Origin: Fibrobacter sp. UWB15
Lineage (GTDB): Bacteria; Fibrobacterota; Fibrobacteria; Fibrobacterales; Fibrobacteraceae
Reading direction: 5' to 3'
DNA: 64,000 nt
Assembly: GCF_900177705.1 (NCBI RefSeq)
Contig: NZ_FXBA01000001.1
Span: forward strand, 744,001 to 808,000
The position numbers and the translations under genes were made by a program. Of this stretch, positions 28,701-37,068 are shown piece by piece (the first letter of the stretch is position 1; every line of letters begins with the position of its first letter). The notes below the pieces were generated by a model, which did no database searches, was not told the origin of the DNA, and saw nothing but the letters and a program-made list of their open reading frames with translations.

Positions 28701-29972
28701 CCGGATAACAAGCTCGACGAACTCGTGTGGACACTCGACAACGAAGTCCCGGCTCTTAAGGGTAAGAAGGCTGGTAGAAACGGTCCGGCCGTGAAGCATG
28801 AAATCAACTTCTCTATTGACGAGAAGGGCGTACTCCGTGCTGAAACTCCGAACCCGTACTGGAACGGTATGGAAGTCGTGACCGTGAACGTGTTTGACCC
28901 GGCTGGCGAAAGCGCCTCTGTTCAGGTGAAGTACACGGTGAAGCCCGTGAACGACCCGCCGATCGTGAAGGAAATTCCTGGCCAGGAAACCCTGCAGGGC
29001 ACTACCTTCAAGCCGATTAAGCTTGACAACTATGTGTCTGACCCTGACCATAAGGTTAACGAAATCCGTTGGGGCGTGACTGGCGCCAAGAACCTCGCTG
29101 TGCAGATTAACGGCAACCGCGAAGCTATCGTGAAGCCGAAGAAGCCGGATTGGTTCGGTGACGAAACCCTCATCTTCACTGCTAAGGACCCGGCCGGTGC
29201 CTCCGATAAGGCTATGGTGAAGTTCGTGGTGAAGCATGTGAATGCCGCTCCGATTATGCGCGATATTCCTGACCACACCATTAAGGAAGACGACAACAAC
29301 GGTGTGATCGCCGTGATCAAGCTCGACCAGTTTGCTCGCGATAAGGACAATCGCTTCGATGAACTCAAGTGGACCTTCACTGGCAACAAGTTCTTGACCG
29401 TGAAGTATGACAAGTTCAAGAAGACCGCTACGGTTGCCCAGCCGCACCCGAACTGGAACGGCAAGCCGGAAAAGATCACCTTCACGGTGACTGACCCGGA
29501 TGGCGCCAAGGCTTCTAAGTCTGCTCTCTTCACTGTGATTGCCGTGAATGACGCTCCTGTGGCTAACGCCCAGACTTACATGACTCAGGAAGGCGAAGAA
29601 CTCAAGGTTAGCGCTTCCGAAGGTCTGATGTCCGGTGTGGTTGACCCGGATGGCGAAAAGCCGGTGTCTGTACAGCTGGTGATGAAGCCGCGCAACGGTA
29701 AAATCAATCTGAACGAACGTGACGGTTCCTTCACCTACATGCCGAATAAGGGCTTCAGCGGTCTTGATGAATTCAGCTTCAAGGTTCGTGACCCGGCCGG
29801 TCTCGCTTCTCAGGTGACTACTGCCGAAGTGAATGTTTCCTTCAAGATGAAGGATCTCCGCGGTGGTGAAAAGAAGGCTGAAAAGAAGCCTGAAGTCAAG
29901 GATGAACCGAAGGAAGACGAAGCTGCAGCTCCGGCTAAGGCAGGCAAGAAGAAACGCCGCAAGAGAAAGTAA
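22713..29972 (+). CDS. Giant exported protein of ~22 tandem Ig/cadherin-like repeats
   Basis: 2419 residues. Signal peptide (MKRKNWSVAALLASVSILAS...GIAQE), then about 22 repeats of ~95-125 residues and one diverged terminal repeat. Each unit reads roughly I-P-D-Q-T-I-x-E-K-x-x-F, L-D-x-x-V-x-D-P-D-H, L-K-W-x-V-S-G-N-K-x-L, P-x-x-W-N-G-S-E-x-I-T-F-T-V-T-D-P-E-G-A-S, V-x-S-V-N-D-A-P. The D-P-D-H and V-N-D-x-P elements are typical of calcium-binding cadherin-like repeats. Three repeats (14, 17, 20) have Lys/Ala/Pro-rich loop insertions, and the protein ends in GKKKRRKRK. Codons are strongly biased (AAG, GAA, CTC, GGT), suggesting high expression. No catalytic or known anchoring domain; a stalk or adhesin role is inferred. 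Confidence 0.85.
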   Translation: MKRKNWSVAALLASVSILASVGIAQEENSAPSVMGIPGESIDEGKKFAPIKLDKYVSDEDKAEKIKWSVSGNKQLKVSISPDRVATIEIPNKYWNGSEDITFIATDTKGASGSETINFSVESVNNPPEVKQIPDQTIDEGKSFTKIKLDDFVTDPDHPKNQILWEFDIQPVGKDQAEGDLNVEIDPNRVASVIIPDPNWYGSAKIKFTATDGEYASASTSANFVVKPINDAPVIKKIPDQTIEEKNEFESISLSDFVTDVDDDVMKLKWSISGNKDLKFDIDKYGSANIKIPNEFWNGSETVTFTATDAAGASAKATAKFTVKSVNDAPEFVQDVQDQTIEEKQEFKPIELDKLVKDPDHPFEQLKWSVSGNKDLAVNIAGKTATIKIPSKMWNGSESIKFKVCDPAGACAESENSFTVNSVNDVPQLVKQIPNQNIDEKKTFAKIKLDEYVKDADHKNSELSWEADVKHQGKEPQSGTLSVNIGDDHVASIEIPDPSWNGTAVATFTVTDPEGASAKQQVTFTVKSINDIPVFKKIPDQAIEEKNEFSSVMLDDYLSDADHDLSQLKIDIAGNKDIKVNLNNKTREISFKTPSELWNGSETITLTATDPEGGKASTSFKLAIKSINDPPSMKDIAEQTIKEKGSFKPVELDKYVEDLDHSKDKLKWTVTGNRELKVSLDGRVMKVTPPSPQWNGSETLTIKVTDPEGATDERSVAYTVESVNDIPEFTKQVAPQTIKEKEQFKPIKLGEMVRDLDNKLSDLQFTVDVKSASGKNAGLTVEIDAQHVANIKIPNKYWNGADEITFTVTDPEGAKATSKALFTVQSVNDVPTLKKIPDQMIEEKHEFASIKLTDYASDPDHKFEQLKWTVSGNKQLKIDIADGVATIKMPAKNWNGSEKVTFTVTDPEGASAKSDAVFTVKSINDAPVMKDIANQTIKEKGEFKPIELDKFVSDEDHDNSKLKWTVSGNKDLKVVIDPKHVATITTPNKYWNGTEKITFTVTDPEGASDKRTVTFKVESVNDIPEFVKPIKDQSIPEKREFAIINLNDIVKDADHKLDQLTWNFDVKPAKGAPKGYTPKLKVSVDGQRMAKIVIPDKYWNGSEEITFRVEDPDGGKAHCTATFTVQSVNDAPTIGKIDDQNVKEKETFKSFNLKQLIKDPDHPYGRLKIDVSGNKDLKVNIDNDGDVSIKAPSPLWNGNEKITFTVTDPEGASAKATASYSVTSINDPPVMKDIANQTIKEKGSFKSIALDNYVEDLDHPKAKLKWKIEGAKELKVAMDASHNVSVTPPNPHWHGSETVKFTVTDPEGATDSRSVTFTVESVNDAPQFVRELKDQSIDEKRQFQQIKLDDLVKDPDHKNSELKWTFDVKAKSAAAPAAKGKKGAPAAEPASNKPGLSVKVDHNHVATIAIPDKYWNGAADITFTVTDPEGAKASKTAHYEVRSINDPPVISSSAPRGESIRENGVFRTIDLTNLASDPDHKASQLKWSVSGNKFLKVNMLKDNTVKVSVPDPQWNGKETVTFTVTDPEGASANHKMLFEVSRVNDPPVISKKIPDQKIKEKELFKQIKLDEYVKDPDNKPSELKWTVSGNRQLKAEISPSRVLTVSAPDKNFWCAPETMVLIVKDPDGAESSQTITYEITSVNDAPVLKNIPDQRIKEKGTFKEIDLNKFVHDPDHKLSELTWSVKVAKVGAAPAPKPAKKHAKKGKKGKDEKAEEPAPVPVDEFQIEIDSRNIARVKIDNKYWNGERNVTFTVKDPEGASDSKTVNFKVESVNDAPEIKPIAIQSIQEKEHFKPLDLSQFISDPDHPLSALKIEVAPARSLKAFVNAKKELVVTTPDKFWSGTEKIKIDVYDPEGARASQQITYEVTPVNDPPVVKHIAGQRVKEKERFEIVDLSKVAEDPDNKPNELRWTVTGNKDLKVDIKGSRAQILTPNPNWFGKETLTFTVKDIAGASASTQATFEVVAVNDPPTLKPVQPFVIEEKKTFAPFDFSKVVSDPDNKLDELVWTLDNEVPALKGKKAGRNGPAVKHEINFSIDEKGVLRAETPNPYWNGMEVVTVNVFDPAGESASVQVKYTVKPVNDPPIVKEIPGQETLQGTTFKPIKLDNYVSDPDHKVNEIRWGVTGAKNLAVQINGNREAIVKPKKPDWFGDETLIFTAKDPAGASDKAMVKFVVKHVNAAPIMRDIPDHTIKEDDNNGVIAVIKLDQFARDKDNRFDELKWTFTGNKFLTVKYDKFKKTATVAQPHPNWNGKPEKITFTVTDPDGAKASKSALFTVIAVNDAPVANAQTYMTQEGEELKVSASEGLMSGVVDPDGEKPVSVQLVMKPRNGKINLNERDGSFTYMPNKGFSGLDEFSFKVRDPAGLASQVTTAEVNVSFKMKDLRGGEKKAEKKPEVKDEPKEDEAAAPAKAGKKKRRKRK
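22803..29845 (+). repeat. Coding repeat array (about 22 units of 285-375 bp plus a terminal unit)
   Basis: The segments encoding W-N-G-S-E..T-F-T-V-T-D-P-E-G-A and V-N-D-x-P recur with close DNA similarity. Some units seem paired: long units (D-V-K type, with extra strand residues) alternate with short units (S-G-N-K type), as if blocks of two or three were duplicated together. Confidence 0.8.
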
Positions 29973-30083
29973 AATTTTGAAGTAAGCGTCGCATAGCTTC
30001 GTTCTCGGACTCTCGCTGTACGATTTGTACAGCTTCGGTCCTGCGGCCTTGCTCTGCTTGCTTCTTTCAAAATTTATGATTGA

Positions 30084-30110
30084 AAAATCCCGCTCGATGA
30101 GCGGGATTTT
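30084..30110 (+). terminator. Terminator after the giant repeat protein
   Basis: Stem AAATCCCGCTC / GAGCGGGATTT with GAT loop, then TTTTG. It can also serve the converging methyltransferase gene. The 110 bp before it contain CTGTAC-GATTT-GTACAG inside a larger imperfect palindrome (about 29985-30062), no gene. Confidence 0.85.
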
Positions 30111-30127
30111 TTGTTGAGAGAAAATCT

Positions 30128-31399
30128 CTAGAGGCTTGCGATGAATGTGTTCAGGCTGAAGCCGCCGTGGCTTGTGGCAATGCACTTGGCTTTTACGTTG
30201 CGGCTGGGCGATAAGTCGGGGCATTCATGCAGCAGGTTTGCGGTGCAGGTGTAATGCGTGCCAGGGCGGCTGTCGTCTTTAGGTGCAAGGATTGCGACGG
30301 TAAGGGGCTTGCCTAGCTGCTTGAGGGCGCGGGCGAGTTCGGCGAGTCGGCGCCCGATGCGTGTGTAAAGCTTGGGAGCGTCAAAGTCAAGGCGTTTACC
30401 GTAGGGCGGATTCAGTACAATTATCGGGACTGTTTCGTCTGGGCAGGCTTCGGCGATTTCATGGGCCGTGTAGCAGAAGAAATCCTTGACTTGCGGCGTA
30501 ACTGGAACTTGATCGATGCTTGCAAGAGGTGTGCTGGCTACATTGTGCTGAATGATTTCGACAGCCTTGGGTAAAATGTCGCTTGTAATGATTTTAAAGA
30601 CGTTTCTACGTTCTTGTTTCGACTTTATGATAAAATTCCACGTCGCCTCTTTGAAGGCGGGCTGGTGCTTCAGGGCGAAATCTCGGCATTTACCTGGAAT
30701 GAGGCTGTTTGCCATGTAGGCTGCTTCTAGACTGAAGGTGCCGCTGCCTGCCATAAGGTCTAGTAGACAGAAGGATTCCGACGGTAGGCATTGGGTTGCC
30801 TCGAGAATCATGGCGGCGGCAATGGTTTCTTTGAGTGGGGCGTCATTTACGAATCGTTCGTGGCCGCGCTTGTAAAGTTCCTCGCCGGCAAGGTCCAGCC
30901 AAATGGTGCAGCGATCGTCAAGGAAGTTTACATACAAATGATGCGAACCGCTGCGCAATAAGTGGTCGAGGGGAAGAACCTCTTCAATGACATTCTGCAG
31001 ACGTTCTGCAATGGCGTCGCTGTGGTACAGGCGCGAATGTTTGCAGGATACATGTATGTTGATTCGTTTTTCGTCTAGGAACAGTTCCCAAGGGATTTCG
31101 GCGGCTTTCTTTTCGAGTTCGCGGAAATTTTCCGCCTTGAAGTCGGCAAGATGGATGAGTACGCGGTTTGCGACGCGGCTGTAGGCGACAGCCTTCCAAG
31201 CCTCGGTAATTTTGGCGGAAAATTCGACTTTCCCGTCGCCGGTCACGTGCGGCGCACATTCGTCGTCCAGAAACTCAAGCCCGAATAGCGACAGCTCGTA
31301 AGCGAGCGTAGCCTCGAAACCGAGGGGGGCAATAGCCAAAAAACGGTGCGGCTTTCCGATGATTTGCCGCTTGAGGCGCTTTTCAAGGTTTTCTTTCAC
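30128..31399 (-). CDS. THUMP-domain RNA guanine-N2-methyltransferase (RlmL-like)
   Basis: 423 residues, GTG start. An N-terminal ferredoxin-like/THUMP region (A-I-A-P-L-G-F-E-A-T-L-A-Y-E-L) precedes a Rossmann methyltransferase domain with SAM motif D-L-M-A-G-S-G-T-F-S-L-E-A-A (about 216-229) and the catalytic tetrapeptide N-P-P-Y (about 331). This layout fits the YcbY N-terminal half (RlmL), which methylates a guanine of 23S rRNA; the exact target base cannot be read from sequence. Divergent from the gene at 31482, 82 bp apart. Confidence 0.85.
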   Translation of the reverse strand: MKENLEKRLKRQIIGKPHRFLAIAPLGFEATLAYELSLFGLEFLDDECAPHVTGDGKVEFSAKITEAWKAVAYSRVANRVLIHLADFKAENFRELEKKAAEIPWELFLDEKRINIHVSCKHSRLYHSDAIAERLQNVIEEVLPLDHLLRSGSHHLYVNFLDDRCTIWLDLAGEELYKRGHERFVNDAPLKETIAAAMILEATQCLPSESFCLLDLMAGSGTFSLEAAYMANSLIPGKCRDFALKHQPAFKEATWNFIIKSKQERRNVFKIITSDILPKAVEIIQHNVASTPLASIDQVPVTPQVKDFFCYTAHEIAEACPDETVPIIVLNPPYGKRLDFDAPKLYTRIGRRLAELARALKQLGKPLTVAILAPKDDSRPGTHYTCTANLLHECPDLSPSRNVKAKCIATSHGGFSLNTFIASL

Positions 31400-31481
31400 G
31401 TCGTGTTATTTCGGGTTTCTATTTGGACAGGAATATAGGAATATAGAAAAATTAATTAAACTTTACTATATTTGGCTCGCA

Positions 31482-33323
31482 ATGATTCATTTTAAGCATA
31501 AGCGTATCGACAAGTCCGAGTCCAAGTACAAGAGACTGAGTCGTATTTATTATAACCGCATGTTCCCCAAGCGCCAGGACGCCCTGAAGGTGGCGTGGTC
31601 AGTTGCCGCCGGCGTGTTTATTGGAATTTGGCCCACTATCGGCATAGCGATTATCCTCACGGTGGCCTTTTGTGCCTTGTTCAGGCTTCCGAAGGTGCCT
31701 GGGATTGTTGCTTCTTTCGTAGCTAACCCTCTTACCCAGTTCGGATTCTTTTACCCCACGGGTTACGCTATCGGATGCAAAATTTTAAACCCCGAAAAGA
31801 TCAATTTCGACTTCCTTTCGGAATTCGAAGGCCTTTCGTTCAAGAACTGCATTTCCGTGATTTCGCACTTGTGGCACGATGCCGCAGGGCATTTGGCGGC
31901 ATTTATGGTCGGAATTACGATTGTGGCTGCCATTGGCGGTGCAATCTTCTTTTTCCTGGCCTATTTTATTGTAAATTATCGCAAGAAAAAGTGGCTGGAT
32001 GCAAAGACAAGCTACATCCAGAGCTTGATTGCTGAAGACGAAGCTTTAATTAAAGCAGCACACAAAGGAAAACACCCTATGATGCACATTTATCCGTTCA
32101 AGGCGCTGCGCCCGGTGAATCCGGCCGAAGCCGAAACGATTTCCGCCCTCCCATACGACGTGATGAACCGCGCCGAAGCAAAGGCCATGGCCGAAGGGCT
32201 CCCGCATTCCTACCTGCGCGTGACTCGTGCGGAACTGGAACTCCCTGATTCCGTGGATGCCTACGACCCGAAGGTCTATGCGCATGCTCGCGAAAACCTG
32301 GACAAGATGATTGCCGACGGTGTGATCGCTTACGACAAGAAGCCTTGCCTCTATGTTTACCGCCAGACGATGAACGGTCGCGAACAGTACGGCCTCGTCT
32401 GCTGCGTTCCCGCTGCCGACTATTTTAACGGCATTATCAAGAAGCACGAATTGACTCGCGCCGACAAGGAAGAAGACAGACTCCGCCATGTGCTCGCCAC
32501 CAACGCCAACACCGGTCCGGTGTTCCTGACTTACCGTGACCAGGGTCAGTTCGACGTGTTCGGTGCCGTGACCAAGCGCAAGCCCGTGTATGACTTTGTG
32601 AGCAAGGGCGACGGCTTTGGTCATACCGTGTGGATTATCGACGATGACGCCGAAATCGAAGCCATCCGCAAGTCCTTCGAAGCCGTTCCGGTGAGCTACA
32701 TTGCCGACGGTCACCACAGGAGCGCCGCCGGTGCTCGTGCCGCCAGCTACCGCGCCGAACAGAACCCGAACAACACCGGTGACGAAGAATACAACCGTTT
32801 CCTCGCCATCCTCTTCCCGAGCACCCAGCTCAAGATCCTCGACTACAACCGCGTACTCAAGGACTTGAACGGTCGCACTCCGGAACAGCTCATGGACGAA
32901 ATGAAGAAGGTGTTCGATATCGTTGCCCTCGACAAGATGCAGAGTCCGGCAAAACAGAATCAGGTGAACTTCTATATGGGTGGCAAGTGGTATGCCTGCA
33001 CGTTCAAGGCTGAATACCTCAAGAACCTCGGCCCGGTCGACAGCCTCGACGTGGCTCTTCTCCAGAAGCTTATCTTGAAGCCGCTCTTCGATATCGACGA
33101 CCCGCGTACGTCAAAGCGCATCGACTTTGTCGGTGGCATCCGCGGTCTCGGCGAACTCGTGAAGCGTGTGGATAGCGGTGAATGCGCCTGCGCCTTCGCT
33201 ATGTATCCGACGACTCTGGATCAGCTGATGAACATCGCCGACGCTGGCGAAATCATGCCGCCGAAGAGCACCTGGTTTGAACCGAAGCTCCGCGACGGTC
33301 TCCTGGTTCACTCGCTGGACTAA
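31482..33323 (+). CDS. Fusion of a DUF2062 membrane domain and a full DUF1015 protein
   Basis: 613 residues. Residues 1-199 form a DUF2062 protein: basic N-terminus, then P-K-R-Q-D-A-L-K-V-A-W-S-V-A-A-G-V-F-I-G and hydrophobic helices. Residues 200-613 form a complete DUF1015 protein, recognisable from H-I-Y-P-F-K-A-L-R-P and Y-I-A-D-G-H-H-R-S-A-A. Both families are uncharacterised, and each is usually its own gene. At the joint the DNA still shows AAAGGA and a tandem ATG-ATG (32079, 32082), so the DUF1015 part could also be made alone. The DUF1015 part has the strongly biased codons of well-expressed genes; the DUF2062 part does not. Confidence 0.82.
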   Translation: MIHFKHKRIDKSESKYKRLSRIYYNRMFPKRQDALKVAWSVAAGVFIGIWPTIGIAIILTVAFCALFRLPKVPGIVASFVANPLTQFGFFYPTGYAIGCKILNPEKINFDFLSEFEGLSFKNCISVISHLWHDAAGHLAAFMVGITIVAAIGGAIFFFLAYFIVNYRKKKWLDAKTSYIQSLIAEDEALIKAAHKGKHPMMHIYPFKALRPVNPAEAETISALPYDVMNRAEAKAMAEGLPHSYLRVTRAELELPDSVDAYDPKVYAHARENLDKMIADGVIAYDKKPCLYVYRQTMNGREQYGLVCCVPAADYFNGIIKKHELTRADKEEDRLRHVLATNANTGPVFLTYRDQGQFDVFGAVTKRKPVYDFVSKGDGFGHTVWIIDDDAEIEAIRKSFEAVPVSYIADGHHRSAAGARAASYRAEQNPNNTGDEEYNRFLAILFPSTQLKILDYNRVLKDLNGRTPEQLMDEMKKVFDIVALDKMQSPAKQNQVNFYMGGKWYACTFKAEYLKNLGPVDSLDVALLQKLILKPLFDIDDPRTSKRIDFVGGIRGLGELVKRVDSGECACAFAMYPTTLDQLMNIADAGEIMPPKSTWFEPKLRDGLLVHSLD

Positions 33324-33344
33324 TCGATCGGTAATAGAAATTCA

Positions 33345-33372
33345 AAAGGTCGCGATAATATCGCGACCTTTT
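33345..33372. terminator. Bidirectional terminator between the fusion gene and lepB
   Basis: Perfect stem AAAGGTCGCGAT / ATCGCGACCTTT with a short AAT-type loop, A-rich left and T-rich right flank. Confidence 0.85.
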
Positions 33373-33455
33373 TATACTGTATGGAAGTATTTTAATTGCC
33401 CACACGGATTGGGAATCATATATAATTTTGCGTTAGCAAAATCAAATCCGTGTGG

Positions 33456-34559
33456 CTAATCTTCTTCTTCCGGAGCTAAAAGTGAAAGGGCATAGTCCAA
33501 AGCGCGATTTGCGTAACGCTGAATGGGGTAGATGACTTTGACTTTGATTCGGTCAGGCCATTCTAGGTAGCGCCCGATAAAGTCGTTATGCGTAAAGAAG
33601 CCGAGCTCGCGGGAATCGGGGCAGCTGGAGCCCTTGATGCATGTCATGTAATAGCAGTCTTCTTCGATGACAATCATGTTCAATGGTTCGTCCAGGAATT
33701 GTTCCGGTTCTTCTTTTGCAGGTGCCGGTTTTGCAGGGGCGATAATCGTGTCGGCCTTTACTACTTTGTTGGAATCAAAGTGTGCGACTTTGACGGAATC
33801 GCCCGCGGTAGAATCTGCAGAAGACGTGTGCGGGGGAGAGAGTTCAAGTTTGGCTGGCTTTAAGCGGAATAGTTCACGCTTGATTTTGATGGGAGCGTTG
33901 CCCGGTTCGGCTTGGCGAATCTGAAGCTCAATCAGGTAGCGGTCCTGCCACGGCAAGAAGTCAACTTCTTTAAGGCTCACCTGACGGTTTGCAATCTTGG
34001 TCGCACCCACGCGGTCAATGTTGATTTCGCGGTCGCCCTGCCAGAGCGTCGACTTGATGGCAATCTTTTCGCCATGGGTATGCAGGTAAGCCAGAATATA
34101 GTCTTGCTCCACTTCGTTCAATTTGTCAAAATAAAGCGTGTCGCCGGCCTTGGGGACGTAAATGGTCTTGCTCTGGATAAATGCGTCTTCACCTTTCCAT
34201 TTGAAATTGCGGTGCGGAGTACGCACATGACCTTTGTCGGTGATTTCGATGGAATCGCCCGGCATGGCAAGAACCTTGCGCACCATGGTCTCGCCGCTTT
34301 TGAGCGTAAGCCATACGATGTCTTGATCCTTGACTTGTGTTAGGCACTGGGGGAGTTTGCACATCCAGTGAATGGACTGCTCCTTGAACTTGGGTGTCAT
34401 CGACGCATCCATAATCTTGACGGGCGCAATGGCGTAAATGCGAGCGACAAAAGAGACTCCAACTACAATCAGCAAGAACAGGAACAACAGAAAGACATGA
34501 CTCTGCGAATTCTTTCGCTGAAGCCTTTTAACCTTTCTGGAAAGTCCTGACAAGAACAA
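33456..34559 (-). CDS. lepB: Signal peptidase I
   Basis: 367 residues, longer than usual because of a large inserted cap. One N-terminal membrane helix (H-V-F-L-L-F-L-F-L-L-I-V-V-G-V, about 21-38). Catalytic serine in D-A-S-M-T-P-K (about 53), catalytic lysine in M-V-R-K-V-L-A-M-P-G-D (about 94), and the late family box D-S-R-E-L-G (about 313). An Ala/Pro/Lys/Glu-rich linker lies near 265-285. Removes signal peptides from exported proteins, of which this window has many. Begins 1 bp after lepA, so lepA-lepB is an operon, as in many bacteria. Confidence 0.9.
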   Translation of the reverse strand: MFLSGLSRKVKRLQRKNSQSHVFLLFLFLLIVVGVSFVARIYAIAPVKIMDASMTPKFKEQSIHWMCKLPQCLTQVKDQDIVWLTLKSGETMVRKVLAMPGDSIEITDKGHVRTPHRNFKWKGEDAFIQSKTIYVPKAGDTLYFDKLNEVEQDYILAYLHTHGEKIAIKSTLWQGDREINIDRVGATKIANRQVSLKEVDFLPWQDRYLIELQIRQAEPGNAPIKIKRELFRLKPAKLELSPPHTSSADSTAGDSVKVAHFDSNKVVKADTIIAPAKPAPAKEEPEQFLDEPLNMIVIEEDCYYMTCIKGSSCPDSRELGFFTHNDFIGRYLEWPDRIKVKVIYPIQRYANRALDYALSLLAPEEED

Positions 34560-34560
34560 A

Positions 34561-36381
34561 TTAATCTCCGTTGTTGGTGGAGTTGTCGGAGAGCGAAAGC
34601 ACGGCGAGGAACGCCTTCTGCGGCACTTCCACCGAGCCGATGCTCTTCATGCGCTTCTTACCTTCCTTCTGCTTTTCAAGGAGCTTGCGCTTACGGGTAA
34701 TGTCGCCGCCGTAGCACTTGGCAAGCACGTCCTTACGTACGGCCTTCACGGTCGAACGGCTAATGATCTTGCCGCCAATGGCACCTTGAATAGCCACGTC
34801 GAACTGCTGGCGTGGAATAAGGTCCTTAAGCTTCACGCAGATGGCGTTGGCGTAAGTGTGTGCCTTGTCTTTGTGGATAATCACCGAGAAGGCGTCCACC
34901 GGGTCGCCGTTCAAGAGGATGTCAAGCTTCACCAAGTTGTTGCGTCTGTATTCGCTCGGGGCATAGTCGAGGCCTGCATAGCCGCGGCTTACGGACTTGA
35001 GGCGGTCGTAGAAGTCAAACATGATTTCGGCGAGAGGCAGGTTATACTTGAGGATCACCTTTTCTTCGTCGAGGTATTCCATCGTTTCGAATTCGCCGCG
35101 CTTCTCTTCGCAAAGCGTCATGAGCGCTCCCACGAATTCCTTGGGCGTGAATATTTGCGCCTTCACGTAGGGTTCTTCGATGTGGTCGTAGCGGCTCGCG
35201 TCCGGGAGCTTGGAGGGGCTTTCGATCTTCACCATCGTGCCGTCGCTCATGTATACGTGGTATTCCACGTTCGGCACCGTCGTGATGATGTCCACGTTGA
35301 ATTCGCGGTCCAGGCGCTCCTGCACGATTTCCATATGCAACAGTCCAAGGAACCCTGTGCGGAAACCGAAGCCGAGTGCTTCGGAGGTTTCCGGTTCCCA
35401 GCTGATGGCGGAGTCGTTCAGGCGGAGTTTTTCCAAAGCTTCGCGCAAGTCCTTGTAGTCTTCCGGGTTGATGGGGTAGATGCCGGAATAGATCATCGGC
35501 AGAATGTCCTTGTAGCCCGGAAGCGGTTCTGCAGCAGGGTTCGCCGAATCGGTGAGCGTGTCGCCGATTTTCACGTCGCTAATGGTTTTCACGTTTGCGA
35601 GCACATAGCCCACCATGCCTTCCGAAAGTTCGGGTCGCGGGTCGCGGTGCATACTGAAGGTTCCGACTTCGGTCACCATGTATTCGCCGCCGGTCTTCAT
35701 CATGCGGATTTTCATGCCCGCCTTCAGTGTGCCTTCCACAATGCGAATGTAGTTGATCACGCCGCGGTAGGAATCGTACACGGAGTCAAAAATCAAAGCC
35801 TTGAGCGGATTGCCCGTATCGCCTTTGGGGGCCGGGATTTCGTCGACAATTTTGTCGAGAACCTGGTCCACGTTTAGGCCGGTCTTTGCAGAAATGCGCG
35901 GAATTTTGTCGGGGTCGTAACCGAGCAAGTCGCCTACGAGCTGAGCCACATGGTCTGGCTGTGCGCCCGGCAGGTCCACCTTGTTGAGCACCGGGATAAT
36001 TTCCAGGTCGTTTTCGAGAGCGAGATAGAGGTTCGAAAGCGTCTGGGCTTCGATACCCTGGCTTGCGTCCACCACCAGAATGGCACCTTCGCAGGCGGCG
36101 AGCGAGCGGCTGACTTCGTAGGTGAAGTCCACATGCCCCGGTGTATCGATCATGTTCAGAATGTATTCCTTGCCATCTTTTTCGTACACCATGCGAATGG
36201 CGTGCGCCTTGATGGTAATGCCGCGTTCGCGTTCAAGGTCCATGTCGTCCAAGAGCTGGTTCGTCATTTCGTTCTTCGAAACGGTCTTGGTCAGTTCAAT
36301 CATGCGGTCGGCAAGAGTCGATTTACCGTGGTCGATATGGGCGATAATGCTGAAATTTCTAATGTTGTCGTTTTGCGGCAT
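34561..36381 (-). CDS. lepA: Elongation factor 4 (LepA)
   Basis: 606 residues from the start [20 protein letters not shown], the conserved N-terminus; an upstream in-frame ATG at 36498 would add 39 unrelated residues. GTPase motifs [17 protein letters not shown] and N-K-V-D are present, and the length is typical. LepA is a ribosome-associated translational GTPase acting under stress and in ribosome assembly or remobilisation. It leads the operon with lepB. Confidence 0.97.
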   Translation of the reverse strand: MPQNDNIRNFSIIAHIDHGKSTLADRMIELTKTVSKNEMTNQLLDDMDLERERGITIKAHAIRMVYEKDGKEYILNMIDTPGHVDFTYEVSRSLAACEGAILVVDASQGIEAQTLSNLYLALENDLEIIPVLNKVDLPGAQPDHVAQLVGDLLGYDPDKIPRISAKTGLNVDQVLDKIVDEIPAPKGDTGNPLKALIFDSVYDSYRGVINYIRIVEGTLKAGMKIRMMKTGGEYMVTEVGTFSMHRDPRPELSEGMVGYVLANVKTISDVKIGDTLTDSANPAAEPLPGYKDILPMIYSGIYPINPEDYKDLREALEKLRLNDSAISWEPETSEALGFGFRTGFLGLLHMEIVQERLDREFNVDIITTVPNVEYHVYMSDGTMVKIESPSKLPDASRYDHIEEPYVKAQIFTPKEFVGALMTLCEEKRGEFETMEYLDEEKVILKYNLPLAEIMFDFYDRLKSVSRGYAGLDYAPSEYRRNNLVKLDILLNGDPVDAFSVIIHKDKAHTYANAICVKLKDLIPRQQFDVAIQGAIGGKIISRSTVKAVRKDVLAKCYGGDITRKRKLLEKQKEGKKRMKSIGSVEVPQKAFLAVLSLSDNSTNNGD

Positions 36382-36516
36382 AATTACGATAAGATTATCT
36401 GGTGAAATTACCGGGTGAATCCTGCTATTTTTCGGGCTAAATATAGAAAATGCGCAATGGACTTTGACAAAAAAAGCTATATTAACAATATAAATCAAAG
36501 ATGTGCACCATCAATC

Positions 36517-37065
36517 ATGGTTGATATGAAAAGACCTCTAGTTTTTGTTGCCCTTGTTTCTGCTCTTGTACTTGGCTTCTTCAGTTTTGGATTTGCCGAA
36601 GGAAAAGTGTTCAACAAGGATTACTCCGGTATTAAGTCTATTGAAGCAACAATTGAAACTCATGAAGGCAAAATTGTATTGGCGCTTGATTTCAAGTCCG
36701 CTCCCAACACGGTTGCGAATTTTGTGGAGCTCGCGAACAAGGGCTTTTACAACGGTTTGACTTTTCATCGTGTTATTCCTGGCTTCATGATTCAGGGTGG
36801 CGACCCCGACGGCAATGGCACGGGCGGTCCCGGCTATACCATCGATGACGAAATCAGCTCTTTGAAGCACGAAGCCGGCGTTATCTCGATGGCCAACCGA
36901 GGCCCGAATACGAACGGTTCGCAGTTCTTTATCACGCAGACGCCGCAGCACCATCTAGATGGCAAGCACACGGTGTTCGGTAAGGTTCTCGAAGGCGAAG
37001 ATGTCGTTTGCCGTATTGAACCCAATGATAAAATTATTAACATCACTATCGTGGAAAAGAAGTAA
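36517..37065 (+). CDS. Exported cyclophilin-type peptidyl-prolyl isomerase
   Basis: 182 residues from ATG 36517 (ATG 36526, giving [19 protein letters not shown], is equally likely). A signal peptide is followed by a compact cyclophilin domain: [15 protein letters not shown] and N-G-S-Q-F-F-I-T carry the catalytic Arg and Gln/Phe. Speeds proline isomerisation during folding, probably in the periplasm. A TTGACA lies at 36464-36469, with TATAAA 19 bp on as a possible -10. The KPA-repeat gene starts 3 bp after the stop. Confidence 0.88.
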   Translation: MVDMKRPLVFVALVSALVLGFFSFGFAEGKVFNKDYSGIKSIEATIETHEGKIVLALDFKSAPNTVANFVELANKGFYNGLTFHRVIPGFMIQGGDPDGNGTGGPGYTIDDEISSLKHEAGVISMANRGPNTNGSQFFITQTPQHHLDGKHTVFGKVLEGEDVVCRIEPNDKIINITIVEKK

Positions 37066-37068
37066 TCT

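Noticed and set aside
22752-30224. A ~2490-codon open frame on the reverse strand opposite the giant repeat protein
   Set aside because: It mirrors the forward gene. Strong codon bias in the repeats removes stop triplets from the complementary frame; its translation is rich in Arg, His, Leu and Val with no domain, and it would have no start signals.
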